Source: Saccharospirillum alexandrii_A (GTDB taxonomy: Bacteria; Pseudomonadota; Gammaproteobacteria; Pseudomonadales; Natronospirillaceae). From it: 64,000 nt of DNA. Where the stretch lies: NCBI RefSeq assembly GCF_043641555.1, contig NZ_JBHZRJ010000001.1:1280620-1344619 (forward strand), in the 5' to 3' direction. Shown here piece after piece: positions 9,403 to 18,476 of this stretch (within the stretch, counting starts at the first letter, position 1; every line of letters begins with the position of its first letter). A model generated the notes under the pieces. That model worked only from the letters and a program-made list of their open reading frames with translations, did no database searches and was not told the DNA's origin. The position numbers were made by a program, and so were the translations under genes.

Positions 9403-10224
9403 TTGACTCAACGATACGATTATCACGATCTTAAAACGCTGATGCAGCGATTACGCACGCCGGGGACGGGGTGCCCGTGGGATCTGGAGCAGACCTACGA
9501 GTCGATTGTGCCCCATACGCTGGAAGAGGTGTATGAGGTTATCGACACCATTGAACGCGGCGATTATCAGCACCTGCGCGAGGAGCTGGGTGACCTGGTG
9601 TTTCAGGTTGTTTTTTATGCCCAGATCGCTTCCGAAGAACAGCGCTTTGATCTCGATGACGTGATTCACGATCTGGTTGCCAAACTGATCAGTCGCCATC
9701 CCCATGTCTTTCCTGCCGGCACGCTTGAAAGCCAGATTGACCCCAACCAACAAACCGATGCCGGTACAGTCAATGGTCAGTGGGATCAGATAAAAGACGT
9801 TGAGAAACAAAGCAGCGGCCGTGTTGTATCACTGCTGGACGATGTGCCCCGTTCATTGCCTGGCTTGCTGCGAGCCCGCAAGTTGCAGAAGCGAGCTGCT
9901 CGGGTTGGGTTCGACTGGCCTGATGTTAGTGGCGTGTTTGATAAGGTTGATGAAGAACTGGCTGAGTTGCGTGAAGCGGCTGCTTCGGGTGATGCGGACC
10001 ACACTGAAGAAGAGCTCGGCGATCTGTTGTTTGTGATCGCCAATTTGTCCCGCCATCTGGATGTTGACCCGGAACAGGCGTTGCGCAAAGCCGCCCGTAA
10101 ATTCGAAGCCCGGTTCAGTCAGGTGGAAGAGCAGGTTCAGGCTACTGGAGGCGACTGGTCTGCGCACAGTCTCGATAGCCTCGATGATTTCTGGAATCAG
10201 GCTAAGGCAAAAGAACCCCGCTGA
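9403..10224 (+). CDS. mazG: Nucleoside triphosphate pyrophosphohydrolase MazG
   Basis: Hydrolyses NTPs and dNTPs to monophosphates and pyrophosphate; in E. coli it lowers ppGpp toxicity and lies beside relA, as here. The full two-domain form is present (273 residues): an N-terminal MazG repeat with TGCPWDLEQT and the metal-binding LEEVYEVID helix, and a C-terminal repeat with RVGFDWPDVSGVFDKVDEELAEL. The start is a TTG at 9403, with an AGAAGG-like ribosome-binding site about ten bases upstream; there is no in-frame ATG near the N-terminus. The stop codon lies inside the loop of a terminator hairpin. Confidence 0.95.
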   Translation: MTQRYDYHDLKTLMQRLRTPGTGCPWDLEQTYESIVPHTLEEVYEVIDTIERGDYQHLREELGDLVFQVVFYAQIASEEQRFDLDDVIHDLVAKLISRHPHVFPAGTLESQIDPNQQTDAGTVNGQWDQIKDVEKQSSGRVVSLLDDVPRSLPGLLRARKLQKRAARVGFDWPDVSGVFDKVDEELAELREAAASGDADHTEEELGDLLFVIANLSRHLDVDPEQALRKAARKFEARFSQVEEQVQATGGDWSAHSLDSLDDFWNQAKAKEPR

Positions 10225-10234
10225 CGGGGTTCTT
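10211..10234. terminator. Rho-independent terminator of mazG
   Basis: Perfect ten-base stem AAGAACCCCG / CGGGGTTCTT with a CTGA loop that contains the mazG stop codon, followed by TTTA. It lies between the convergent mazG and uvrA ends, so it can serve both strands. Confidence 0.9.
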
Positions 10235-10246
10235 TTATAGCGTTTT

Positions 10247-13096
10247 TTAGGCCGTTTCCAGGGCTTTGGCGCCGGCTTTCAGCAGCGGCTTCAGGTATTT
10301 TCCGGTTGCTGATGCCTTGTTATTGGCGACTTCTTTTGGCGTGCCTTCGGCAATGATGTAACCACCCCGACCTCCGCCTTCCGGCCCCAGGTCGATGATC
10401 CAGTCGGCTGTTTTGATGACATCCAGGTTGTGTTCGATCACCACGACGGTGTTGCCATGGTCACGCAGCCGGTGAAGTACCGCCAGCAGTTGCTTGATGT
10501 CGTGAAAGTGCAGGCCGGTGGTCGGTTCATCCAGAATGTACAGTGTATTGCCGGTGTCGCGTTTCGACAGTTCCCGCGCCAGCTTAACCCGCTGGGCTTC
10601 ACCGCCCGAGAGGGTAGTCGCGCTTTGCCCCAGTTTGACGTAGGTCAGGCCGACATCAATCAGCGTTTGCAGCTTGCGTGACAGGGCAGGAATGGCGTCG
10701 AAGAAAGCCCGACCCTCTTCGATGGTCATCTCCAGCACTTCGTGAATGTTCTTGCCCTTGTAGCGGACATCGAGCGTTTCCCGGTTATAGCGCTTGCCGG
10801 TACAGACATCGCAAGGCACGTAGATGTCGGCCAGGAAGTGCATCTCCACCTTGATCAGCCCATCGCCCTGGCAGGCTTCGCAGCGACCACCCTTGACGTT
10901 AAAGCTGAACCGGCCCGGCTGATAGCCGCGTGAGCGTGCTTCCTGGGTACCAGCAAACAACTCGCGGATGGCGGTAAAAATGCCGGTGTAAGTCGCGGGG
11001 TTTGAACGTGGGGTGCGGCCAATAGGGCTCTGGTCGATGTCGACCGCCTTGTCAAAATGTTCCAGGCCGCTGATGCTGTCGTGCGCTGCCGGTGTCAGAG
11101 TCGTGGCTTTGTTCAATACGGTAGCGGCGAGTGGGTGCAAAGTCTGGTTGATCAGTGTTGATTTGCCGGAACCGGAAACCCCGGTGACGCAGGTAAAGAG
11201 CCCCACTGGCAGGTTCAGGGTCACGTCATTGAGGTTGTTTCCGCGCGCGCCACTGATGGTCAATAGCTTCTTCGGATCCATCGGAGTCAGCTTTTTCGGC
11301 ACCTCAATGCGCTGTTTGCCACTGAGGTACTGGCCGGTCAGGGATTCCGGGTTGGACATGATGTCGGCTGGTGTGCCCGAGGCGACGATGTGCCCGCCGT
11401 GAATGCCGGCGCCGGGGCCGATGTCGAGTACAAAATCGGCGGCGCGAATGGCGTCTTCATCGTGCTCGACCACCAGCACGGTGTTGCCCATATCGCGCAG
11501 GTTGGTCAGGGTTTCCAGCAGGCGATCGTTGTCGCGCTGGTGCAGGCCGATGGAGGGTTCATCCAGAATGTACATCACGCCAACCAGGCCGGCGCCGATC
11601 TGGCTGGCCAGGCGAATACGCTGGGTTTCACCGCCAGAGAGCGTATCGGCACTGCGGTCGAGGGTCAGATAATCGAGCCCGACATTGACCAGAAAGGTCA
11701 TGCGCTGAACAATCTCGCGCAGAATTTTATCGGCGATCTGGGCGCGTGATCCGGTCAGTGTCAGTTCTTTGAAGTAGGTGAGGGAGTCACCAATGGCCAT
11801 GTGGGTCACTTCGGGCAGGTTAATGCCCTTGACGAACACGTGGCGCGCACTTTGTTTCAGACGGCTGCCATGACAGCCCGGGCAGTCTTGCTCGGTGAGG
11901 AATTTGGACAGTTCCTCACGCACCATCTGACTGTCGGTTTCCCGGTAGCGGCGCTCCATGTTGGGCATCACGCCTTCAAAGGCGTGGTTGCGCGAGTAAG
12001 TGGCGCCGCGACTGTTAACGTATGAAAATTCGATCTCGGTTTTGCCGGTGCCGTCCAGCACATAGCGCTGGAAGCGTTTGGGCAGGTCTTTGAATGGCTG
12101 GTCGATATCGACGCCGTAATGCTCGCCCAGTGACTGCAATTGACTGAAATAGTAGACCGAGCGCCGGTCCCAACCCGGAATTGCCCCTTCGGCCAGCGAC
12201 AGGGCGGCATCGCGCACCACCTTGCCACCGTCGAAATACTGCTTCATGCCCAGACCATCGCACTGCTCACAGGCACCGGCCGGGTTGTTGAACGAGAACA
12301 TGCGCGGTTCAAGTTCGGTGATCGAGTAGCCGCAGACCGGGCAGGCAAACCGGTTGGAAAACAACATGTCCGGCCCGTCGCCATCCATGTAGACCATTTT
12401 CACGATGCCACCGGAGAGGGTCAGGCAGGTCTCGAAGGACTCGGCCAGGCGTAGTTTCAGGTCGTCCCGCACTTTAAAGCGGTCGACCACGGCTTCGATG
12501 CTGTGTTTGCGCTTTTTATCGAGCTCTGGCACTTCATCGAGATCCATGACGGTGCCATCGACCCGAACCCGTACAAACCCCTGAGACCGCAACTCGTTGA
12601 ATACGTGCAGGTGTTCGCCCTTGCGATCATCGATGATCGGGGCCAGCATCATTAGCTTGCTGCCTTCGGGTAACGCCAGCACCTGGTCGACCATCTGGCT
12701 GATGGTCTGGGCTTCCAGAGCTTCATCGTGGTCTGGGCAGCGCGGTTCGCCGACCCGCGCATACAGCAGGCGCAGGTAGTCGTAAATTTCGGTGGTGGTG
12801 CCCACGGTTGAGCGCGGGTTGTGGCTGGTGGTCTTCTGCTCAATGGAAATAGCCGGAGACAAGCCTTCGATGTGATCGACATCGGGCTTTTCCATCATTG
12901 ACAGGAATTGGCGGGCATAGGTCGACAACGATTCGACGTAGCGGCGCTGGCCTTCGGCATAAAGAGTATCGAAAGCCAGGGACGATTTGCCCGACCCGGA
13001 CAGGCCGGTAATAACGACGAGTTTATCGCGTGGGATGTCCACATCGATGTTTTTCAGGTTATGGGTGCGAGCCCCCTGGACGGAAATCTTGTCCAT
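10247..13096 (-). CDS. uvrA: Excinuclease ABC subunit A
   Basis: DNA-damage recognition ATPase of nucleotide excision repair. Two ABC ATPase modules are present: Walker A GLSGSGKSS near the N-terminus and GVSGSGKSTL in the second half, each with an LSGGE(T/A)QR signature and zinc-binding CxxC pairs (CPVCGYS, CEACQGDG, CDVCTGKRYNRE). I start it at the ATG giving MDKISVQGARTHNLK, which matches the family N-terminus and has GAGG five bases upstream, for 949 residues; the frame is open 33 codons further. A LexA box lies 77 bases upstream, so SOS induction is likely. Confidence 0.98.
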   Translation of the reverse strand: MDKISVQGARTHNLKNIDVDIPRDKLVVITGLSGSGKSSLAFDTLYAEGQRRYVESLSTYARQFLSMMEKPDVDHIEGLSPAISIEQKTTSHNPRSTVGTTTEIYDYLRLLYARVGEPRCPDHDEALEAQTISQMVDQVLALPEGSKLMMLAPIIDDRKGEHLHVFNELRSQGFVRVRVDGTVMDLDEVPELDKKRKHSIEAVVDRFKVRDDLKLRLAESFETCLTLSGGIVKMVYMDGDGPDMLFSNRFACPVCGYSITELEPRMFSFNNPAGACEQCDGLGMKQYFDGGKVVRDAALSLAEGAIPGWDRRSVYYFSQLQSLGEHYGVDIDQPFKDLPKRFQRYVLDGTGKTEIEFSYVNSRGATYSRNHAFEGVMPNMERRYRETDSQMVREELSKFLTEQDCPGCHGSRLKQSARHVFVKGINLPEVTHMAIGDSLTYFKELTLTGSRAQIADKILREIVQRMTFLVNVGLDYLTLDRSADTLSGGETQRIRLASQIGAGLVGVMYILDEPSIGLHQRDNDRLLETLTNLRDMGNTVLVVEHDEDAIRAADFVLDIGPGAGIHGGHIVASGTPADIMSNPESLTGQYLSGKQRIEVPKKLTPMDPKKLLTISGARGNNLNDVTLNLPVGLFTCVTGVSGSGKSTLINQTLHPLAATVLNKATTLTPAAHDSISGLEHFDKAVDIDQSPIGRTPRSNPATYTGIFTAIRELFAGTQEARSRGYQPGRFSFNVKGGRCEACQGDGLIKVEMHFLADIYVPCDVCTGKRYNRETLDVRYKGKNIHEVLEMTIEEGRAFFDAIPALSRKLQTLIDVGLTYVKLGQSATTLSGGEAQRVKLARELSKRDTGNTLYILDEPTTGLHFHDIKQLLAVLHRLRDHGNTVVVIEHNLDVIKTADWIIDLGPEGGGRGGYIIAEGTPKEVANNKASATGKYLKPLLKAGAKALETA

Positions 13097-13172
13097 GCCT
13101 TCCTCTTTTTCCGGCTGATGCAATGATGGTTGCGGCTGCAAGCCTGAGCAGATACGCAAGCGATCCAGTTTA

Positions 13173-13188
13173 CTGTATAAACGTACAG
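13173..13188. promoter_or_regulatory. LexA (SOS) box upstream of uvrA
   Basis: CTGTATAAACGTACAG is palindromic at its ends and has the CTGT-N8-ACAG form with A/T-rich centre of the gammaproteobacterial LexA operator. It lies 77-92 bases before the uvrA start, where LexA control of uvrA is well established. It is about 340 bases from the MFS gene on the other side, with a palindromic element in between, so uvrA is the probable target. Confidence 0.88.
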
Positions 13189-13234
13189 AACCCAAGTTCG
13201 ATGGAGGCTGTTTTGGATACTGTGGCTATAACTC

Positions 13235-13348
13235 GCGCTGGGCATCGGGTACAGACCTGATGGGACGCTGCAAGTACCTCCCTGTAAGCTCGGCGAGCCC
13301 CATCTATGGGGCTCGACGCCCATCAGTTCTGCACCCGATACCCAGCGC
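13235..13348. repeat. Family A palindromic element, copy A2 (variant core)
   Basis: Outer arms 13235-13264 and 13319-13348 are complementary at 27 of 30 positions (GCGCTGGGYATCGGGTRCAG). Inside is a perfect ten-base hairpin, CGAGCCCCAT/ATGGGGCTCG at 13294-13315. The arm sequence resembles other family A arms (ATCGGGT), but the loop differs from copies A3-A5, so it may be a subfamily. It sits between divergent uvrA and an MFS gene; the rest of this 428-base gap holds the LexA box and presumably the MFS promoter, which I could not pinpoint. Confidence 0.75.
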
Positions 13349-13524
13349 TGGTCAACCGTGGTTACCTAGCCTGAGTACTTAAGACCCCCTGAAAAATGCT
13401 GTATGTGGCAAGCATAACGGGAACCAATTCTGGTACCATGCGCGACTTTGGATCGACACTCGTTAACAGACTTAATTGAATAGCCTGGGCACTGAACCTG
13501 GGACATTACGGACATTGCCACTTT

Positions 13525-14754
13525 ATGGCTTTTAACAGTTTGGAAAAAAAGGCGCTGACCGGCCTGGCGCTGCTGTATGCCTCGCGCATGCTCGGGTTGT
13601 TTATGGTGCTACCTATACTGACCCTGTATGGCCAGTCCCTGACGGGTGCCACGACGGTGCTTTTGGGTATTGCTCTGGGGATCTACGGCATTACCCAGGC
13701 GGTGTTGCAGATTCCGCTGGGGATGTTGTCGGATCGGTTCGGTCGTAAGCCGGTGATTGCCGCCGGGTTACTGATTTTTATCATCGGGTCGGTAATCGCT
13801 GCACTGTCGGAGCATGTGTTGGGTGTGGTTATCGGCCGTGCTCTGCAGGGGGCTGGGGCCATCGCCAGCGTTATTCTGGCGTTGCTGGCTGACTATACCC
13901 GCCCGGAAGAGCGTACCAAGGCGATGGCCATCGTGGGCGCCATTATTGGTGGCTCCTTTGTGTTGGCGGTGATTATCGGCCCGGTCATCGCCAGTGCCTT
14001 TGGCTTGTCCGGTGTGTTCTGGGCAACGTCGCTGATGGCGTTGGCGGGCCTGGTGATTGTGTACTGGCTGCCGACCCCGCCGCCGGCGAAAGTGCATGAA
14101 GAACGCCGCTGGCAGGGCAGTCAGTTGGGGCGGGTAGTCCGTGACCGGCAATTGGTGCCATTGAATATCGGTGTGTTTGTACTGCACCTGACCATGACTA
14201 TGATGTTTGTCGGGTTGCCGGTCGTGCTGGTGCAACAGGGTATCCTGGGCGATCAGCTTGGCTGGGTCTATGCACCGGTGATGGTATTGTCTTTTCTGGG
14301 GATGGTGCCAATGATCGCCCTGGCCGAGCGCCGCAAGGCACACCGGGCGTTTCTGATCCTTGCCGGAGCCTTTATCACCCTGGCGATGGCGGGTCTGGGG
14401 CTGAGTTCAGTGGCCTGGCTGAGTATCGGACTGGTCTGGTTGTTTTTCGTGGGTTTTAACTTTGTAGAGGCCAGTCTGCCGTCGCTGATTAGCCGTCGCG
14501 CACCCGAGTATGCGCGGGGCACCGCCATGGGCGTGTTTTCAACGGGCCAGTTTCTGGGCGCAGCGCTCGGCGGGCTCTGTGGAGGCTGGGCCTATCAGCA
14601 GTGGGGAATGGTTGGTATTGGCATGATCGGCATCGCAGCGATGCTGGTGTGGATGGTGTTACTATGGGCGCTTGACCGGAGTGTGGCTGGTCCATCGGCC
14701 GGTGCGGCCAGCCGCCAAGCCAGTGGCGAGAACCCGGATTTGTCGCTGCACTGA
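13525..14754 (+). CDS. MFS transporter, YajR/drug-exporter-like
   Basis: A 12-helix major facilitator of 409 residues. The motif A loop between helices 2 and 3 reads GMLSDRFGRKPVI, and motif C-like glycine-rich stretches (GAIIGGSFVLAVIIGPVIAS) occur in helix 5, which is typical of drug/H+ antiporters. The substrate cannot be read from sequence. An MFS gene at exactly this place, between divergent uvrA and ssb, is also known in Pseudomonas, so synteny supports vertical inheritance. The C-terminus is a short hydrophilic tail. The start is the ATG giving MAFNSLEKKALTG. Confidence 0.88.
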   Translation: MAFNSLEKKALTGLALLYASRMLGLFMVLPILTLYGQSLTGATTVLLGIALGIYGITQAVLQIPLGMLSDRFGRKPVIAAGLLIFIIGSVIAALSEHVLGVVIGRALQGAGAIASVILALLADYTRPEERTKAMAIVGAIIGGSFVLAVIIGPVIASAFGLSGVFWATSLMALAGLVIVYWLPTPPPAKVHEERRWQGSQLGRVVRDRQLVPLNIGVFVLHLTMTMMFVGLPVVLVQQGILGDQLGWVYAPVMVLSFLGMVPMIALAERRKAHRAFLILAGAFITLAMAGLGLSSVAWLSIGLVWLFFVGFNFVEASLPSLISRRAPEYARGTAMGVFSTGQFLGAALGGLCGGWAYQQWGMVGIGMIGIAAMLVWMVLLWALDRSVAGPSAGAASRQASGENPDLSLH

Positions 14755-14841
14755 TCAGTAGGCTCCTGGTATACAGCCCTTGATTTATCGCTGGAGCGGT
14801 TCAAAGATAACAACGACTGATGCAGGGAACATTGGCAGGTT

Positions 14842-14960
14842 TTGAGAAAGGCTTCCTGCCTTTGTCAAAACACGGAAAGCAAAAAGAGTGATTTTCGCTT
14901 TCCTCCCGAAATCAATGACGTGGCTGTCATGGATTTCGCCGGAACATCCTTGTTCCGGGT
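14842..14960. repeat. Family B multi-hairpin element, copy B1
   Basis: Four successive hairpins: GAAAGGC/GCCTTT, GAAAGC/GCTTTC, GAAATCAATGAC/GTCATGGATTTC and GGAACA/TGTTCC. The reverse complement of 28450-28570 aligns with it block for block, with blocks such as CCTGCCTTTNTCAAAACACG, ATCAATGA and GCCGGAACATCC conserved and stem bases changed in compensating ways. It occupies most of the gap before ssb, ending about 55 bases before its start codon, and could affect ssb transcription or leader structure. Confidence 0.75.
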
Positions 14961-15016
14961 GCAGGTGCACGGGTGTCCGCCCTGAAACGACTTTTTACAG
15001 AATAGGATGCAACTTT

Positions 15017-15580
15017 ATGGCACGCGGAACAGTTAACAAAGTCATTATCCTGGGGCGCCTTGGGCAGGACCCGGACGTGCGGGCGACTGCCTCGGGCACT
15101 CAGGTTGTCAACCTGAATGTGGCCACGAATGAACTGGGCCCGCGCGACGAGCAGGGAAACCGGTCCGATAGCACCGAATGGCACCGTATTGTGATTTTTG
15201 GGCGAATGGCTGAAAACGCGGCGACCTATCTGCGCAAGGGCTCACAGGTCTACATTGAAGGCCGGCTGCAAACCCGTAAATGGCAGGATCAAAACGGTGT
15301 GGAGAAATACAGCACCGAGATCGTCGCCAACGAAATGCAGTTTATAGGCGGGCGCGGTGACAATCCGGGTGCCTCGCAGGGCGGCGGTTTCGCAAGCCAG
15401 GGTGGCCAGAACACCGGTTATCAGGGCAATGCGCCACAGAACGCCGGGGGCTTTGGCGGCGGCCAGCCGCAGGGCGGTTTTGGCGGCAAGCCATCTCCGG
15501 CACCGAGCCAGCCTGCTCCGCAGACCGGGCATCAGCCAGCCAATAATTTCGACGATTTCGACGATGACATCCCGTTTTAA
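15017..15580 (+). CDS. ssb: Single-stranded DNA-binding protein
   Basis: OB-fold protein that coats single-stranded DNA in replication, repair and recombination. The N-terminus MARGTVNKVIILGRLGQDPD is the family hallmark, and the OB fold runs to about residue 110. A glycine/glutamine-rich linker (about 115-175) leads to the acidic tip DDDIPF that binds partner proteins. Length is 187 residues, typical. The frame is open upstream, but the ATG at 15017 matches the family N-terminus and has AGGA about nine bases before it. Family B element B1 lies just upstream. Confidence 0.97.
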   Translation: MARGTVNKVIILGRLGQDPDVRATASGTQVVNLNVATNELGPRDEQGNRSDSTEWHRIVIFGRMAENAATYLRKGSQVYIEGRLQTRKWQDQNGVEKYSTEIVANEMQFIGGRGDNPGASQGGGFASQGGQNTGYQGNAPQNAGGFGGGQPQGGFGGKPSPAPSQPAPQTGHQPANNFDDFDDDIPF

Positions 15581-15592
15581 GGCTGTTGCCGG

Positions 15593-16507
15593 GTGAAATT
15601 ACTGGTTACTGATGCTGAAGGGCAGTTGGGGCGGGCGCTGGGCCGGTTGGTGTCGGCCAGGAGTATCGAGGCTGTTCTGATTCCCGATGCAGAGCTGAAT
15701 TTGAATGACCGGGAAGCCTTGACGGCGCTGCTAAGGCAGCACCGGCCAGACTATGTCATCAATGCCTATGTTCATAATGATCTGGAACCTGAGGTCTGTG
15801 TGGATTCGTGCTGGCCGCACCAGATTGATACCGGGGTAGCCGTATTGGCTGCTGCCTGCCAGGACGCCGGTATTGCGCTGCTTCAAGTATCGAGCGAACA
15901 GGTGTTTGACGGTAACAAAACCACCGCCTACTCCGAACAGGATGTGGTGCAGCCGGTTACCGCTGCCGGCCGCGCCTTTTCACAGGCGGAGCTGGCCGTG
16001 CGCGAGCAGTGCGAGCACCATCTGATTCTGCGATCTTCCTGGGTGTTTGGCGCCGACCGGCCCAATTTTCTGACCCACATCATACGGCAAGCCCAGGAGC
16101 AGGATGTGATTCGCGTCCTGGACACCCAGCGCGGGTGTCCGACGGCGGCGGCTGACCTGGCGCGGGTGGTTATCGCCATGCTGGAGCAGGTTGACTGCGA
16201 CGTGGATCCCCCCCTGTGGGGGACCTACCATTATGCCGGGAGCGATGTGACCCACTGGCATATTTTTGCCGAAGCCATCGTCAAGGCGACCAAGTCCTGT
16301 ATTGATGTCGAGGTAGAGTCGGTCGAGGCCACCTACCCGCCCGGTCAGGATGAGCGCCAGCGCCCGCAGAACCTTGAGCTGAGTACACGCAAGATACTCG
16401 CTACCTTCGGTATCAAGCAATTGCCCTGGCGTCGTGGTGTTCAGGATGCACTGAAGTTCTGTTTCGAGCCACCGCCCGAGTCGTCTGGCGCCGGGGGCGA
16501 TTCGTGA
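15593..16507 (+). CDS. RmlD-like extended SDR protein, catalytic residues lost
   Basis: Overall fold and length (304 residues) fit the RmlD/dTDP-4-dehydrorhamnose reductase-like extended SDR family: KLLVTDAEGQLGRAL at the N-terminus, YVINAYVHND, VSSEQVFDG and RSSWVFGADRPNFLTHI. The nucleotide-binding GxxGxxG reads D7-A-E-G-Q-L-G, losing its first glycine. The active-site YxxxK is replaced by A125-G-R-A-F129. Dehydrogenase activity is therefore doubtful; a binding or regulatory role, as in MAT2B-type homologues, is possible. It starts at GTG, lies 12 bases after ssb and overlaps the next gene by four bases. No other deoxysugar genes are nearby. Confidence 0.8.
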   Translation: MKLLVTDAEGQLGRALGRLVSARSIEAVLIPDAELNLNDREALTALLRQHRPDYVINAYVHNDLEPEVCVDSCWPHQIDTGVAVLAAACQDAGIALLQVSSEQVFDGNKTTAYSEQDVVQPVTAAGRAFSQAELAVREQCEHHLILRSSWVFGADRPNFLTHIIRQAQEQDVIRVLDTQRGCPTAAADLARVVIAMLEQVDCDVDPPLWGTYHYAGSDVTHWHIFAEAIVKATKSCIDVEVESVEATYPPGQDERQRPQNLELSTRKILATFGIKQLPWRRGVQDALKFCFEPPPESSGAGGDS

Positions 16508-17712
16508 GGTGGTTGCGGCGCCTTGCCGTGGGAGTGGTTACCGTTGTACTGGTTCTGATTCTGATGGCTTGGTGGATTACGGTTCCCGGTGACAGCGCGC
16601 CCCGTACTATCATTCCTTTTTCCGATTTGAGCAAATACCGGCAGTGGCTGGATGACTACCATCCCGCGCGCCTGGAGCCGGGTCAGGCGATAGCACTTAC
16701 GGTGCAGCAGGATGACGTCCAGAAGCTGGCCATTTTGCTGGCCTCGACTCAGCCCGCCTTAACCCATACTCAGTTCCGGGCAAGCATTACGCCAGACATC
16801 CTGACCCTGGAAGCCTGGTACCCAACCCGATGGCTGGACCGCTTTTTACCGCTGCGACTGACCTGGTCGCCTGGCAGGCCTTTCGAATTGCACCGTTTAT
16901 GGATCAGCGGGGTCGTCGTTCCGAAGTGGGTCGTGCGCCGGATCAACGCACGCCTGGCTGACCTGCCTGCAGTGCGCGATGCCGAACAGCTGTGGCAAAC
17001 CCTAAGCCCGGTCGTGGATATGGGCGATGGTAGCCTGACGTTTTCAACCGAATGGACCGATCCGGAGCTTACTGGCTGGCTCAATGATTTCGCGCCATTC
17101 TGGTCGGGAGCGGGGCAGCGCGAGCGCCTGGTCGAGGAAGTCGAGTGGGTGCGCGATTTCTTTGTCGCCGATGGCCGTCAGCGGATTCCGCTGCGGGACG
17201 TACTGATCGCCCTGGCCCAGCGCCCCAACCTCGACTTTAATCAGGATGGCAGTGCCGTTTTTGGTGCCCTGTCTTATGCAACGCTCGGCTCGGTATCGGG
17301 CATGAGACCGGGTGTGGATCTGCCCCGGCTCTCTGGCCAGCGACTGACCTTACACGGTCGCTATGATCTGGCGCGGCACTACACCCTGGCCATGTGGCTG
17401 GGCACTCAGATGAACCCCGATGCAGCGCTGGAACTGGCCACCTACAAGGAATGGTCGGATGCGGAAACACGCAGCTCCGGTTTCAGTGCCGAAGACATGG
17501 TTGCCAACGTGGCCGGGCTGGAGATGCTGGGATATTTACGCCGCATTGATGCGCAAGATCGTAAAGATTTTCGGCCCGCGACCGATGACCGTTTAATGCC
17601 GGCGCGAGAATTCTGGGAGCCCTGGCTGTCTAATGGCGCGGCACTGAACGAGCGACAATTGCGCGAGCTGATTGAGTCAACGCGTGAACAATTGCCGTTC
17701 AATGAACCGTGA
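16504..17712 (+). CDS. Membrane-anchored protein of unknown function
   Basis: I do not recognise this family. The 402-residue product has one N-terminal transmembrane segment (about residues 8-26, after an RWLRR basic start), then a long soluble part likely in the periplasm. Tryptophan- and arginine-rich stretches (EAWYPTRWLDRFLPLRLTW) suggest a compact globular domain; no catalytic motif, metal site or repeat is visible. It starts at a GTG overlapping the preceding stop (GTGA), implying translational coupling to the RmlD-like gene. A PilZ gene follows 71 bases downstream. Function is unknown. Confidence 0.8.
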   Translation: MRWLRRLAVGVVTVVLVLILMAWWITVPGDSAPRTIIPFSDLSKYRQWLDDYHPARLEPGQAIALTVQQDDVQKLAILLASTQPALTHTQFRASITPDILTLEAWYPTRWLDRFLPLRLTWSPGRPFELHRLWISGVVVPKWVVRRINARLADLPAVRDAEQLWQTLSPVVDMGDGSLTFSTEWTDPELTGWLNDFAPFWSGAGQRERLVEEVEWVRDFFVADGRQRIPLRDVLIALAQRPNLDFNQDGSAVFGALSYATLGSVSGMRPGVDLPRLSGQRLTLHGRYDLARHYTLAMWLGTQMNPDAALELATYKEWSDAETRSSGFSAEDMVANVAGLEMLGYLRRIDAQDRKDFRPATDDRLMPAREFWEPWLSNGAALNERQLRELIESTREQLPFNEP

Positions 17713-17783
17713 TTGGTGCAAACTGAGCTGGTGCGGGGTGTCTGCAAGCCCCGGCTGCTGCTCTTATGGAAGGAAGTCTGGCC

Positions 17784-18449
17784 ATGGCCAGTGTTGATTA
17801 TCCGTCATTGAGGCTGCCGGTTGGCCTTGGCATGAAACTGGAAATCGCCGGTGACGAGAAGCGGTACAATTGTCAGCTGATAGGCCACATTCAGGGCCGG
17901 TCGGTGCTGGTTACCACGCCACTGGTGGGTGATGGCCGACCATTGCTGGTGCGCAAGGAACAGCCCGTTATTCTGCGCTTCTTTGCCAACAAAAACGCCT
18001 GTGCGTTCCGTACTCAGGTACAGCATCTGTGTTCCATACCAACGGCCTATCTGCACCTGGCCTGGCCAAACCGGGTTGAGGCGGGTGAGATTCGCAAGGC
18101 GGAAAGGGTGTTGGCCAATGTGCAGGTGTCTATCGTTAACCAGAGCCAGCCGGGGCAGGAGCGGGCGTTCGGTGCCATCGTAGACCTGTCGACAACAGGT
18201 GCCCGCCTGGAAACCCTGCAACCGTGCGGTGAAACCGGCGACACCCTATTGCTGACTGGCAAGGTGACGGTGGGGCATGTTACCCGGGTCATCACCATTG
18301 AAAGCCGGATTCGGGCCGAACTCGACAAGTTCGAACTGAGCAACAGCATGGCTGCTTATGGCATCGAATTTAACTTTGTGTCTGACATGGATTTTCTGGC
18401 GTTGCAGGCCTTTGTGAATGCCCAGATCGCCCGGGGAGCGGAGCGCTAG
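17784..18449 (+). CDS. PilZ domain protein, YcgR-like
   Basis: Probable cyclic-di-GMP receptor. The N-terminal half resembles the YcgR PilZN domain; the C-terminal half is PilZ, with the RxxxR motif RKAER (residues 104-108) and DLSTTG (134-139, matching D/N-x-S-x-x-G), so binding looks intact. I choose the ATG at 17784 (MASVDYPS, 221 residues) because an AAGGAAG ribosome-binding site precedes it; an in-frame ATG at 17766 lacks one. It is the last gene of a co-directional run after ssb. Its output target (flagella, pili, polysaccharide) cannot be told from this window. Confidence 0.88.
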   Translation: MASVDYPSLRLPVGLGMKLEIAGDEKRYNCQLIGHIQGRSVLVTTPLVGDGRPLLVRKEQPVILRFFANKNACAFRTQVQHLCSIPTAYLHLAWPNRVEAGEIRKAERVLANVQVSIVNQSQPGQERAFGAIVDLSTTGARLETLQPCGETGDTLLLTGKVTVGHVTRVITIESRIRAELDKFELSNSMAAYGIEFNFVSDMDFLALQAFVNAQIARGAER

Positions 18450-18476
18450 CCGCACCACACCGACGGACTCCCGGAT

